DNA from: a virus | Virus record (IMG/VR): IMGVR_UViG_3300046009_006218 | Span: 1 to 43,388 of that record | Strand: one strand, 5' to 3' | Length of the DNA: 43,388 bases | Shown here: piece by piece, positions 1-7,260 of the stretch | Numbering within the stretch: the first letter of the stretch is position 1 | Layout of the letters: every line of letters starts with the position of its first letter | Position numbers and translations under genes: made by a program | Notes under the pieces: generated by a model | Seen by the model: only the letters and a program-made list of their open reading frames with translations | The model's database searches: none | Told to the model about the DNA's origin: nothing

Positions 1-423
1 CAATGACCATAAAGTGGGATATCCGTTCGTAAATGAAGGAACATACTTCAAGTTTGCGTGTGTGACTCCTACGCCGTCAGGTCCACCAGAAGTAGCAGAA
101 TCGCTACCGAATGGTGCAGTAAAATATGGACGGAATTGCTCTTCGGAACCAAAAGTCAGTCCATCCATTCTACCAACTCCAGGTAATCCAATTGGACCGT
201 ATGCATAATTAGAAGAAATCACACCAGCAGTAGAGGGATCATTTGGTAAAGCAACAATTACTTCCGTAAGAACCGGAGTCTGTGTTGTCAATCCATGAGC
301 AAATTGAGTTCCCATAAGAGGCATTTCCCATCCGCGTGGAGTGCGAACGGTAAGTCTTTTTGCAATTCGGCTCAACCATGCTGGCTTTGATTCTTCACGA
401 TTGTTGTTGTTCCAAAATCCCAT
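1..423 (-). CDS. Hypothetical phage protein, 3' end outside window
   Basis: This reading frame starts at an ATG preceded by AAAGGAGACC, a strong ribosome-binding site, and stays open for 141 codons to the left edge, so its C-terminus is missing. It begins MGFWNNNN, followed by a short basic stretch (RIAKRLTVRTPRGW) and then a Gly/Pro/Thr-rich region that looks like beta-strand structure. No family is recognised. A CTAAATAG promoter-like box lies 25 bases before the start codon, within the stop of the upstream gene. The composition and the own promoter would suit a virion protein, but that is inference. Confidence 0.75.
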   Translation of the reverse strand, partial: MGFWNNNNREESKPAWLSRIAKRLTVRTPRGWEMPLMGTQFAHGLTTQTPVLTEVIVALPNDPSTAGVISSNYAYGPIGLPGVGRMDGLTFGSEEQFRPYFTAPFGSDSATSGGPDGVGVTHANLKYVPSFTNGYPTLWSL

Positions 424-447
424 CGGTGGTCTCCTTTGATGACTCTT

Positions 448-455
448 CTATTTAG
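448..455 (-). promoter_or_regulatory. Late-promoter-like box CTAAATAG
   Basis: The box reads CTAAATAG on the minus strand. It overlaps the TAA stop of the 452-910 gene and lies about 25 bases before the next start codon. It resembles the T4 late promoter TATAAATA and recurs in this window. Confidence 0.5.
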
Positions 456-910
456 TTCTTGTCTGCAAGCAGATCACTAAGGATTCTGCGGTCTTCTTCT
501 GTAAGGTTATTGACGAAATTCTGAAGTTCTTTGATGATTTTAGTATCAGGATCGGCTTTAATCTTTTCAACAACAGGCTTCGTAGCCTTTTCTTCCTTTT
601 CTTCGGAAACAACAGACTTCTTGTGTGCAGATGCTGGCTTCGTAGCCTCTTCCTCGTAACGAACAATCATCTCTGTTGTGGGATTGCAATTGCACTTTTC
701 AAGACCTTCATTGAGATTGCGGCGTAGAATCTCGCGCTTACGCTCAGTCGAAGTATAACCTTCTTCCGAATACGCCTTCTCCAATTGAGCAGAAGCATTT
801 ACAGCGGCTTCCATAATGGCTACGGGAAGTTCTACCTTTTGCGTGGTTTCGCCGCGAAGAACCTTCATGATGTCGTTTTGCAATTCTGCGGAAATCTTGT
901 TCGTGTTCAT
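452..910 (-). CDS. Hypothetical protein, Glu/Lys-rich
   Basis: This is a 152-residue protein with a clear ribosome-binding site (ACGAGGTAAAC before ATG) and a promoter-like CTAAATAA box 38 bases upstream. The N-terminal half is predicted helical. It is followed by a low-complexity charged linker (EEKEEKATKPVVEK) and a short acidic C-terminal helix (LTEEDRRILSDLLADKN). No signal peptide or membrane segment is visible and no family is recognised. The linker-plus-helix layout is common in small phage scaffolding or accessory proteins, but no specific role can be supported. Confidence 0.75.
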   Translation of the reverse strand: MNTNKISAELQNDIMKVLRGETTQKVELPVAIMEAAVNASAQLEKAYSEEGYTSTERKREILRRNLNEGLEKCNCNPTTEMIVRYEEEATKPASAHKKSVVSEEKEEKATKPVVEKIKADPDTKIIKELQNFVNNLTEEDRRILSDLLADKN

Positions 911-947
911 GTTTACCTCGTAAAGTCTAAAGAGACTGCTTGCTTTG

Positions 948-955
948 TTATTTAG
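948..955 (-). promoter_or_regulatory. Late-promoter-like box CTAAATAA
   Basis: A minus-strand CTAAATAA lies in the short gap between the 968-1231 gene and the 452-910 gene, upstream of the latter's ribosome-binding site. It matches the recurring box of this phage. Confidence 0.5.
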
Positions 956-967
956 CGATTTTTTAGA

Positions 968-1231
968 TTAGCCCTTGCTTCCTTTGTACTTTTTCCAAAT
1001 GTCAGCGTCTGCTGTATGACGAGTCTTGCCGCCTACAATGAAACTGTTTACACGGGCGAGACCCCATTGTTCTGGTCCTGCACCTGGTCTATGCCCGCCC
1101 TTCCAAGCCACCACACCACGGTCATAAACTTGCTTCAGAAAGCGATAGGGTATGCCTGACTGCTTTGATTTGTTTCGTAAGGCTTTATGCGAAACAGGCG
1201 ATTTTTCGACAAAGAACTTGAAGGATTTCAA
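968..1231 (-). CDS. DUF5824-like small phage protein, TTG start
   Basis: This is an 87-residue basic protein with the signature GIPYRFLKQVYDRGVVAW-KGGHRPGAGPEQWGLARVNSF, which I recognise as the DUF5824-type domain of phage proteins (function unknown). The frame has no ATG. The best start is a TTG whose bases form a TTGA overlap with the stop of the upstream gene, with GGAAAGAGAG ahead of it, so translation is probably coupled. The N-terminus MKSFKFFVEK resembles a capsid-targeting sequence (F-V-E as possible cleavage motif), though this is the weakest match in the set. Family naming is from memory. Confidence 0.7.
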   Translation of the reverse strand: MKSFKFFVEKSPVSHKALRNKSKQSGIPYRFLKQVYDRGVVAWKGGHRPGAGPEQWGLARVNSFIVGGKTRHTADADIWKKYKGSKG

Positions 1232-1842
1232 AGTTTTGCTCTCTTTCCGCTAGGTAGAATATAGGTGCTTGCTGCCTTTGCTATAGACGGTGCATTGATG
1301 CCAAGCACAACATCGACATTTGCAATTTTATCTTGAGTCTTGTCGTTTACATCAAATCCCTGTATCCAATTTTTCAAGAAGTCCCATCTCTGCTTGGCAT
1401 CTTTTAATCTAGCAATGGCTGCTCTTCTGATGTTCTTCCTTGATTCCTCATCCGCTGCTCCAGCCGGACCCATATTAAGAGCATCGGTGTTCATTCCTCG
1501 TATGGATTGTGTAGTCGGTTTTGCCTCTTCCCGACCATCCTCACCTTCAGGATCAATCAAAGTTTCAAATTCGTCTTGTTCGCCATCAGGCTCCACTTCA
1601 AATTGACCAGGAGTCTTTGCAACCATAGCCATAGTTCCTGCTGTTCTATTTTTTGATTGCTGTATGTTGTTGTCGAAATACCGATCTATCGGTGATTTTT
1701 TATTCGGAGAAGAAGGAACCAAAAAAGAGGAAATGCCTTTCCCCGTAAAATACTCGGTTGCCGGAAAACCAACATCTCCAGGATCAGAAACGACCAATCC
1801 AGCGGAAACCTCACTCAAATTGTATTGCTTGAATCTCTTCAT
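1228..1842 (-). CDS. Hypothetical protein with capsid-targeting-like N-terminus
   Basis: This is a 204-residue protein starting MKRFKQYNLSEVSAG. The first 11 residues match the T4 capsid-targeting pattern, with L-S-E as a likely prohead-protease cleavage site. The rest is hydrophilic: an acidic middle (EPDGEQDEFETLIDPEGEDGREE) and a C-terminal part rich in Ala and Lys helices. No catalytic motif is recognised. Its start lies one base after the stop of the large ATP-grasp fusion gene, and its stop overlaps the start of the DUF5824-like gene, so the three are probably co-transcribed. Packaging into the head is inferred from the N-terminus only. Confidence 0.75.
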   Translation of the reverse strand: MKRFKQYNLSEVSAGLVVSDPGDVGFPATEYFTGKGISSFLVPSSPNKKSPIDRYFDNNIQQSKNRTAGTMAMVAKTPGQFEVEPDGEQDEFETLIDPEGEDGREEAKPTTQSIRGMNTDALNMGPAGAADEESRKNIRRAAIARLKDAKQRWDFLKNWIQGFDVNDKTQDKIANVDVVLGINAPSIAKAASTYILPSGKRAKL

Positions 1843-1843
1843 T

Positions 1844-4800
1844 TCATGTCTCTGGATTATGTCCCCAAATCTTCAACGCCAGGAGTTTTCTTGTTGGAGT
1901 TCCGTCTGGCTCCCTCAATTTTCCAGCGGCACCTTTCATTCTGTTTATGAAATTGACTTGTCTCTTTGCCCAAGCCCAATCGTTGGCAGTCCACTTTTCC
2001 TTGCCTATTTCCTTCATTCTGACGATAGCACGGGCAGAGTCTCTTCCCGACTTAATCTTCTTCCCCTTTGCTCCTGCCTTTGAAGCCTCCTTACGCGAAA
2101 GACCGGCTTCCTTGCCACCTTCAGAATCAATGAAACCTTGCAGTTCTTTTGGACCCATGTTTACCAATTTGCGCCACTCCTTGTAAAGAGCATCGTTTTC
2201 TTCCTTGTTGTCCTCTTCAGAATAGAATTTCTGACCAGGAGTCATCTTGGAATATGCTTTGACAATTTCGTCTGTTCCCTGCAATTGCCGTTCTTCAAGT
2301 CTTGCTTTAATACGGCGGGAAAGAGAATCAATTGACATGGAATTCACCAACATCCACTCAAAATCCTCATCCAAGGTTGTTTTGATGTTTGAATAAGGTT
2401 CGTACATTTCTGCTTTCATTGCCTCTATGTAAATGTCACAGGTTTCCTTCTGCTCCTGCGAAGCAGCCTTGATTTGCATTTCTCTTGCTTTCTCTATCTT
2501 TTTGGACAGAGGAATGTCTGATGTCTCAAGGATCATCAGAGAATTAACCATATCAGCGACTTCTTCCTTTTTACTGCCAAACTTCTTGGCAAACAATTGA
2601 GTGTATTTTGATTTCTTTTCGGTTTCCTTCGGATCTCCTGGCAACTTTTTCCATGCCCGAGGATCGCTATCCGGCAATTCTGCTCTCTTCTTAAACTGTG
2701 ACTTTCTCTTTGTGGCTTGAGTCTTGCTCAAACCAGCCACATATTTCTTTGGCTGATCTGCTTTTTTGTCTCTCGGAGGAGAAACCGTCTTGCCGCTCTT
2801 GGTCTTGTAGGCTTCCTTGATTTCTTTATCGTCTTGTTGTGTCTGATTCTGTGGATAAATTGCCTGTGCAGGATCCACAACTATGCCCGTCTTGCTCAAG
2901 AACTGCAAGCCAAGAAGAACTTTGGTACTCATATGATCCCTGTCGCCAACGCTGAATTTAATGTTTGGATATGTTTTTCCATGAAACTTCACATCAAACA
3001 TTACGACCATTCTCTTCTTCTTGCCTATTCCGCTCTTTACTACGAGCCTACTGACAATCTTCTTGGTAATTCGCTTGCCGTTTGGCAAGGTGAAAGTCAC
3101 CGTATGATTTCCATTATCCTTGATATCGGTGCCGTGAATCATGTTGTAACCGCTGTTTCCGGTATCCACCTTGGCATCGTACTCTGTTCCCTCTATGGTG
3201 ATCTTTTCCCTAACAGCGAGATTCGAGAACAGTTTCCAATGGGTCTTGTCAATGATGTAATTGACAAAATCCTCTACCAACTCTTCGCCCTTTACATTAT
3301 CCTTGCCCTTGCCTTCCTCGTAATAGCGGTAATAGATGTTGCCGCTACCAGGACTGGCATTCATTTCGATGATGTAAGGCTTTCCATCATTGATTACATG
3401 GTCTATGCCGACATAGTAGCATTTGCTTACCCGTGCTGCCTCTTCGACCAATTTGATCTCTTCCTCCGATAGTTGAAAAGATCCTCCCTTTGATCCTCTA
3501 GCAATGTTAGTTCTGAAATCCTTCGGAGCCTTATCGCGCTTGGCACAGGCAAAAATCTTGCCATTCAGAACAATGCTGCGAACATCATTCTTGAAGTTCG
3601 GCAGGAATTCCTGCATGATTACCTCTGCACCGTATTTCCACAAAGTCTGCAATACGGACTTCAGGCTTTCCATGCTTTCAATCTTGGAAACACCGATACC
3701 TTCTGCTCCCGTAAGTGTCTTGACGATGACGGGGAACTTGCCACCAATTTCCTTGACTGCGGTTTCGATGTTTTCCTCATTGGCGACAAAAGCCGTGCGC
3801 GGATGCGGAAGATTGTGCTTCTTCAACGCAATTGCAGTCTCCAACTTATTGGCACAGAGTTCCATTCCGCCTCGCTCATTGATCATGAATACGCCGTTGT
3901 TCTGCAAAATGGTCATGATGGCAACACCAATATCGCTGTTCATCACACCACCACGGACAACTGCAACTGTATTCTCGGGAATAATGGTGACATCTTTTTC
4001 CTCACCATCATAGTTCTTGATCGTGATCTTCTTCGATGCAACATTGGAAATGTCAACCTGAGCCTTGCTGGTCTTCACCGCATAGAACTCTATCTTTCGC
4101 TTTTTGCAAATGACTTCCATTTTTTCAATGGTGTCGCTCAAGTCTTTTTCCGATGAAGTGAGTGCAAGTATCGTTACTTTATCTGCGGGATTATCTGTGG
4201 CTTCGTAAATGTATTCTTCGCTCAATCCCATTCCCTTGCGAACATCGTTGTAGAGTTGCTTGGCAAGAGTTTTGTTTCCAGGAATACCGATGGAGAAAAT
4301 GTCAAACCGCTTGGCAAACGCAGCAGCCCGCATGAGAGATGCCGACATATACATGGGGTCAACTTTGTTTCCCTTCTTCAGCATCTTGTCAATGTCGTTT
4401 AGACTGACCTTTTCTACACGCTCTTCACCGGCTTGTACAACTTTGAACGAGTCGAATGAATACTTTCGCTTCTTCGGATCCTTCTCGGCAACCTTACCCT
4501 TGTATGCAGCGATACCCTTGAAATTGGCAACCTGATCACTACCGGCAATCATGGTAATATCGGTATAACCCAATTCACAGAGATAAAGAACTGCCTCGTA
4601 TGGATTGGCTGCTTTGTTCAGAGGAAAGTTTCCTTTGGGGAACAACTTGCGTAAGTAGGAAACCTTTTGCGCGTGAGTAAGCGGATTTTTCTTTGGTTCT
4701 TGTGATTTGGAGACAAAGATGAAATGATCTGCACTACGGGACGAAGCCTCATCCGTGACTTTTTTGACAAGAACTCCGTGACCTGTGGTGGGGGGATTCA

Positions 4801-4873
4801 TGCGACCAAATGCGAATACCACCGATTTCTTCTTCGGCTTTGCACTCTTTGATGCTTCAGAAAAAGTCTTCAT
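1844..4873 (-). CDS. Nucleotidyltransferase + RimK-like ATP-grasp ligase + RimB-like retropepsin fusion
   Basis: This 1009-residue multidomain protein starts at the ATG that overlaps the upstream stop (ATGA). Residues 1-9 (MKTFSEASK) look like a capsid-targeting sequence. Residues 17-220 form an HxGH-type nucleotidyltransferase of the NMNAT/cytidylyltransferase fold: FGRMNPPTTGH near the N-terminus, and the C-terminal helix motif MSASLMRAAA. Residues 300-545 are a RimK-type ATP-grasp domain with PVIVKTLTGAEGIGVSKI (K385), VIMQEF and IIEMNASPG (E503, N505). Residues 553-675 resemble the RimB/ATP-dependent zinc protease family, a retropepsin fold, with AKVDTGNSG (D570), GDRDHMSTKVLLG and a terminal VDP. 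Residues 709-765 (YVAGLSK...LPGDP...SKYTQLF) match a repeat-like domain of unknown function common in phages. The remainder is helical and ends TRKLLALKIWGHNP. In bacteria RimK adds glutamates to ribosomal protein S6 and RimB removes them. The target here is unknown. Confidence 0.85.
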   Translation of the reverse strand: MKTFSEASKSAKPKKKSVVFAFGRMNPPTTGHGVLVKKVTDEASSRSADHFIFVSKSQEPKKNPLTHAQKVSYLRKLFPKGNFPLNKAANPYEAVLYLCELGYTDITMIAGSDQVANFKGIAAYKGKVAEKDPKKRKYSFDSFKVVQAGEERVEKVSLNDIDKMLKKGNKVDPMYMSASLMRAAAFAKRFDIFSIGIPGNKTLAKQLYNDVRKGMGLSEEYIYEATDNPADKVTILALTSSEKDLSDTIEKMEVICKKRKIEFYAVKTSKAQVDISNVASKKITIKNYDGEEKDVTIIPENTVAVVRGGVMNSDIGVAIMTILQNNGVFMINERGGMELCANKLETAIALKKHNLPHPRTAFVANEENIETAVKEIGGKFPVIVKTLTGAEGIGVSKIESMESLKSVLQTLWKYGAEVIMQEFLPNFKNDVRSIVLNGKIFACAKRDKAPKDFRTNIARGSKGGSFQLSEEEIKLVEEAARVSKCYYVGIDHVINDGKPYIIEMNASPGSGNIYYRYYEEGKGKDNVKGEELVEDFVNYIIDKTHWKLFSNLAVREKITIEGTEYDAKVDTGNSGYNMIHGTDIKDNGNHTVTFTLPNGKRITKKIVSRLVVKSGIGKKKRMVVMFDVKFHGKTYPNIKFSVGDRDHMSTKVLLGLQFLSKTGIVVDPAQAIYPQNQTQQDDKEIKEAYKTKSGKTVSPPRDKKADQPKKYVAGLSKTQATKRKSQFKKRAELPDSDPRAWKKLPGDPKETEKKSKYTQLFAKKFGSKKEEVADMVNSLMILETSDIPLSKKIEKAREMQIKAASQEQKETCDIYIEAMKAEMYEPYSNIKTTLDEDFEWMLVNSMSIDSLSRRIKARLEERQLQGTDEIVKAYSKMTPGQKFYSEEDNKEENDALYKEWRKLVNMGPKELQGFIDSEGGKEAGLSRKEASKAGAKGKKIKSGRDSARAIVRMKEIGKEKWTANDWAWAKRQVNFINRMKGAAGKLREPDGTPTRKLLALKIWGHNPET

Positions 4874-6129
4874 AACTTCCAATCCTTGGCTAGGTTAAAG
4901 TTTGCCTGTGCAAATTCTATTCTGTCAACCAACTTGATCATCTGACAAGTATCTCCGCATACTGCAACGAATCCTTCGGGGTTGGTAGCCTTTATTCCCT
5001 TATTAGTAGGTAGGTAAGTCCCTATTGTCTTGACTTCAGAAAGTCTCTTGATGACTATCAGTTTTGCTTCGCTGATGAGATTGTGCAATTCAAACATTTC
5101 ATCTATTTGCGAAGCATAAGCATCTATGAACTTCAAGGCAACTGCCTTTTCCTTTGTCTTCTGATCTCTGTTTTTCTGTTGCTTCAATTTTGAAATTGCC
5201 ATATCGTACTTGGCTGCAATGTGAGTTTTCAACTTGGATGAGTCATATTTCGAAATCCCTGCCCGAATGCCAGAATTTACAAAGGGCATGAGTTCGTTAA
5301 AGATGTCCTTGCCATGTGTCTTGTTCAATATTTTGATGAATGCCTTTACCTTGTTTGATAGAGGTGTGGCTATTTTGAGAATTGCTTGTATTTGATCGGC
5401 ATCGCTTGATGTGACGAAGGTCTTTCCCGTAGGTGGTGCAGGAAGAGCAGCAGCAGAAAGCCATACATTCGTGGATTGCTTGAATCCGCTTAGATTTGCC
5501 AAGGTTCCTTTTGTAAGCGATTGTAGGGTCTTTCCTGACCCTGTATAGACCGTATGAAAGACTATTCCCATCTTAGCCGCTTGGATTTTCTTACCAAGAG
5601 GCGAGTCGGTGGGGAAAGCGTAGAGGATCGTGTTTGGTCTGAACACAATGTTGTCCACATTCTGAATTTTCATTCGCTTCTTGCTCTCGCCTACGAACAA
5701 CAAATCTCCGTGATACACTCCTGTTGATGGCAGCACCGCCGGTAAAAGTTCAAAACAAACCTGTAATTTTGATGCTACTTCGGGTTTATCTCCATAGAGT
5801 TTTGCAATATCCTGCTTGGAAAAGCAAATCTTCGGATTCTTTGAAGTTGTTGCGTGTTTCAAGGATACGAAGAACTTCCCATTGGAGGGGTGCTTTCCTA
5901 CAACAATAGCCGGTGCGCCATCCCACTTGGTAGTAATCACCATTTTGGATGGAGGAGTTTTGCTTGCCAAAGTTTTAACAATGTTGTTGAGGAGTTTGAA
6001 GGAATTTGATATGCCATTATTCAAATCCTTGAACATCAAATCCTCAATATGCTCAAGATGCTGTGTCTCTACCGCCTCGTTTAAAGGGCAGGATGGAGCG
6101 TATGTTAGAGTTGAAAAATTGGCTATCAT
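4870..6129 (-). CDS. DUF6267-like protein with KxDG ligase/nucleotidyltransferase motifs
   Basis: This 419-residue protein is of the type found in marine T4-like phages (DUF6267 from memory), recognised by HLEHIEDLMF and KWDGAPAIVVG. K68-W-D-G fits motif I (KxDG, the lysine that is covalently nucleotidylated) of the ATP ligase/capping enzyme superfamily. YHGDLLF near residue 140 may be motif III, E385-G-F-V-A-V motif IV and I-K399-L-V motif V. The N-terminus runs to an L-N-E/A sequence at residues 16-19, a plausible prohead-protease site, so it may be head-packaged. Its stop overlaps the start of the large fusion gene, which implies co-expression. The ligase-fold reading is inference from motifs; the substrate is unknown. 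Confidence 0.75.
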   Translation of the reverse strand: MIANFSTLTYAPSCPLNEAVETQHLEHIEDLMFKDLNNGISNSFKLLNNIVKTLASKTPPSKMVITTKWDGAPAIVVGKHPSNGKFFVSLKHATTSKNPKICFSKQDIAKLYGDKPEVASKLQVCFELLPAVLPSTGVYHGDLLFVGESKKRMKIQNVDNIVFRPNTILYAFPTDSPLGKKIQAAKMGIVFHTVYTGSGKTLQSLTKGTLANLSGFKQSTNVWLSAAALPAPPTGKTFVTSSDADQIQAILKIATPLSNKVKAFIKILNKTHGKDIFNELMPFVNSGIRAGISKYDSSKLKTHIAAKYDMAISKLKQQKNRDQKTKEKAVALKFIDAYASQIDEMFELHNLISEAKLIVIKRLSEVKTIGTYLPTNKGIKATNPEGFVAVCGDTCQMIKLVDRIEFAQANFNLAKDWKL

Positions 6130-6133
6130 CCGT

Positions 6134-6141
6134 CTATTTAG
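6134..6141 (-). promoter_or_regulatory. Late-promoter-like box four bases before a start codon
   Basis: The minus strand reads CTAAATAGACGGATG, leaving only four bases between the box and the ATG of the 4870-6129 gene. No ribosome-binding site fits in between. If transcription starts at T4 late spacing, the mRNA would be nearly leaderless. Confidence 0.5.
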
Positions 6142-6168
6142 ACTTGGAAAAACCCACCCTCAAAAGAA

Positions 6169-6193
6169 ACAGCCTCCGCTAGCAGGAGGCTGT
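6169..6193 (-). terminator. Rho-independent terminator after the GroES-like gene
   Basis: On the minus strand a nine-base-pair stem (ACAGCCTCC with GGAGGCTGT, seven-base loop) is followed by TTCTTTTG. It separates the 6235-6618 gene from the packaged-protein operon. A second perfect nine-base-pair hairpin (ACCAAAGAT/ATCTTTGGT) lies just before it at 6197-6217. Confidence 0.75.
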
Positions 6194-6196
6194 CGG

Positions 6197-6217
6197 ACCA
6201 AAGATGCGATCTTTGGT
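6197..6217. other. Perfect inverted repeat next to terminator
   Basis: A nine-base-pair stem with a GCG loop lies between the stop of the 6235-6618 gene and the terminator at 6169-6193. It could stabilise the mRNA 3' end or act as a first terminator hairpin. It lacks its own T-run on the minus strand. Confidence 0.5.
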
Positions 6218-6230
6218 GGGGTTATTTTGT

Positions 6231-6238
6231 GTATTTAT
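6231..6238 (-). promoter_or_regulatory. ATAAATAC box at the end of the GroES-like gene
   Basis: The minus-strand sequence CGATAAATAC overlaps the TAA stop of the 6235-6618 gene. It is close to the T4 late box, but the two hairpins downstream make a promoter role for the next gene doubtful. Confidence 0.25.
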
Positions 6239-6618
6239 CGTTCCAAAACGATAGGTTCTTCGGAGGAATCGAATAGACCCGCCTGAACTTCTTCTCTCTT
6301 TCGGTAAACACCAAGGATTGCATCCTTGCTGATGATAAAGAGATACTTTCCCTCATGGGCAGTTGCGTGTTCCCAATAAGTACACACAACTTCTTCTCCA
6401 TTGGTAAGAGGGAATGCTTCGGGCTTACGCGCCCACGAAAAAGAAACTCCATCGCCCTTTACAGGGTTCTCCGAAAACTGTGTATCGCCTACCGCATAAA
6501 CAGTTCCTGAAATAACCAAACGAGAGGAATACGGATCAATCTTTTCGGAACTTGTGTGCTTCTCAAAGACTTCCTTCGTGGTTTCGATGATGATGTAATT
6601 TGGACTCGGAATCAACAT
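6235..6618 (-). CDS. GroES/gp31-like co-chaperonin candidate
   Basis: This is a 127-residue protein with a ribosome-binding site (AAGGAGATTGTC) before ATG. Its layout follows GroES: an N-terminal strand LIPSPNYIIIETTKE, a variable loop, GTVYAVGD near residue 38, GDGVSFSW, then the C-terminal KYLFIISKDAILGVY, which parallels GroES EYLIVREDDILAVI. In T4 the analogous gp31 replaces GroES so that GroEL can fold the large capsid protein. It is longer than host GroES (about 97 residues), as expected for a phage form with an enlarged cavity. A terminator follows the gene, and a tRNA gene lies upstream. The similarity is modest, so other beta-barrel proteins are possible. Confidence 0.5.
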   Translation of the reverse strand: MLIPSPNYIIIETTKEVFEKHTSSEKIDPYSSRLVISGTVYAVGDTQFSENPVKGDGVSFSWARKPEAFPLTNGEEVVCTYWEHATAHEGKYLFIISKDAILGVYRKREEVQAGLFDSSEEPIVLER

Positions 6619-6652
6619 GACAATCTCCTTTATTAGGGGTTACTCTATCTAG

Positions 6653-6726
6653 TAGGACGATCAGGATTCGAACCTGCGCCAGAGAGGTATAAACTCTCCT
6701 GGGCCAACCAAAGACCCCCTCGTCCC
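6653..6726 (-). tRNA. tRNA-Ile (anticodon UAU)
   Basis: The sequence folds as a full cloverleaf on the minus strand. It has a seven-base-pair acceptor stem (GGGACGA with TCGTCCT), a D-arm with GG in the loop, an anticodon stem GAGAG/CTCTC around TTTATAC, and a T-arm with TTCGAAT. The anticodon is UAU, reading the AUA isoleucine codon. No CCA is encoded. The T-stem has one mismatch at its base. The gene lies in the gap between the zinc-ribbon gene and the GroES-like gene. Phage tRNAs for AUA often supplement hosts that use this codon rarely. Confidence 0.9.
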
Positions 6727-6730
6727 GTCT

Positions 6731-7072
6731 TTAGATTCGTTTCCGAATCTTTAGTTCCTTCTTCAAAGCCTTTTCAAGATTTGCAAACTCTATTGTTGCC
6801 TCTGAACCAATGTAATACAGACCACATTTTGGATTCACACATTGAAATACAGGAACATTGAAGATGATGTTTGCCTTTACCAATGGTTCTGTCCTTGTTT
6901 CCTGTGTGCTTCCGATTTCATAAAGATGATCTCTGCGTGAACGCACCGTGGCACAGCCACACTCCTTGCAAGTAGGACACGGTTGCTCAGACTGTCCTGA
7001 TCGTTGTCTTCTTGCTTGAGCAATGCCCTCTAGAATTGATCTCCAGATAATTTGAACGCTGCCGATCATCAT
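6731..7072 (-). CDS. Zinc-ribbon-like hypothetical protein
   Basis: This is a 113-residue protein with two cysteine pairs, CPTCKEC-GC near residues 32-39 and CVNPKC near 78-83, spaced as in a zinc ribbon. A basic C-terminal helix (LKKELKIRKRI) follows, so nucleic-acid binding is plausible. The start ATG-ATG has AGGA eight bases upstream. The first 28 codons overlap the end of the 6987-7226 gene in another frame, an unusually long overlap for this compact genome. No precise family is recognised. Confidence 0.65.
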   Translation of the reverse strand: MMIGSVQIIWRSILEGIAQARRQRSGQSEQPCPTCKECGCATVRSRRDHLYEIGSTQETRTEPLVKANIIFNVPVFQCVNPKCGLYYIGSEATIEFANLEKALKKELKIRKRI

Positions 7073-7226
7073 CGTGTCCTAGTCTGTAATTGACTTCCTC
7101 CGCAAGATGCCCGATCTGAATGCCATCCTTGATGGAGAGTTCATTCAAGATCATCCTTGCCTTCTCTTGCGCTTCCTCCACCGAAAACGCATCAATCGGA
7201 ATGTCAATATGAAGTCTGTATGACAT
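6987..7226 (-). CDS. Hypothetical small protein after gp41
   Basis: This is a 79-residue frame starting MSYRLHIDIPIDAFSVEEAQEKARMILNE and preceded by AGGA. The first 50 residues look like a compact alpha/beta protein with beta-strand MSYRLHIDIP and an amphipathic helix. The last 28 residues overlap the next gene and read as low-quality, Arg/Ser/Thr-rich sequence, so the C-terminal part may be dispensable. It follows no recognised family. It lies directly upstream of the zinc-ribbon gene and directly precedes the right-hand helicase gene, whose transcription it opposes neither in strand nor in order. Confidence 0.6.
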   Translation of the reverse strand: MSYRLHIDIPIDAFSVEEAQEKARMILNELSIKDGIQIGHLAEEVNYRLGHDDDRQRSNYLEINSRGHCSSKKTTIRTV

Positions 7227-7260
7227 AGTGTGTCAATCCTACCTTGTATATTGCCTTCGG

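Noticed and set aside
2717-3472. 251-codon plus-strand open frame inside the RimK/RimB fusion gene
   Set aside because: It is the reverse-strand shadow of a long gene with strong family motifs, and its own translation shows no domain or initiation signal.
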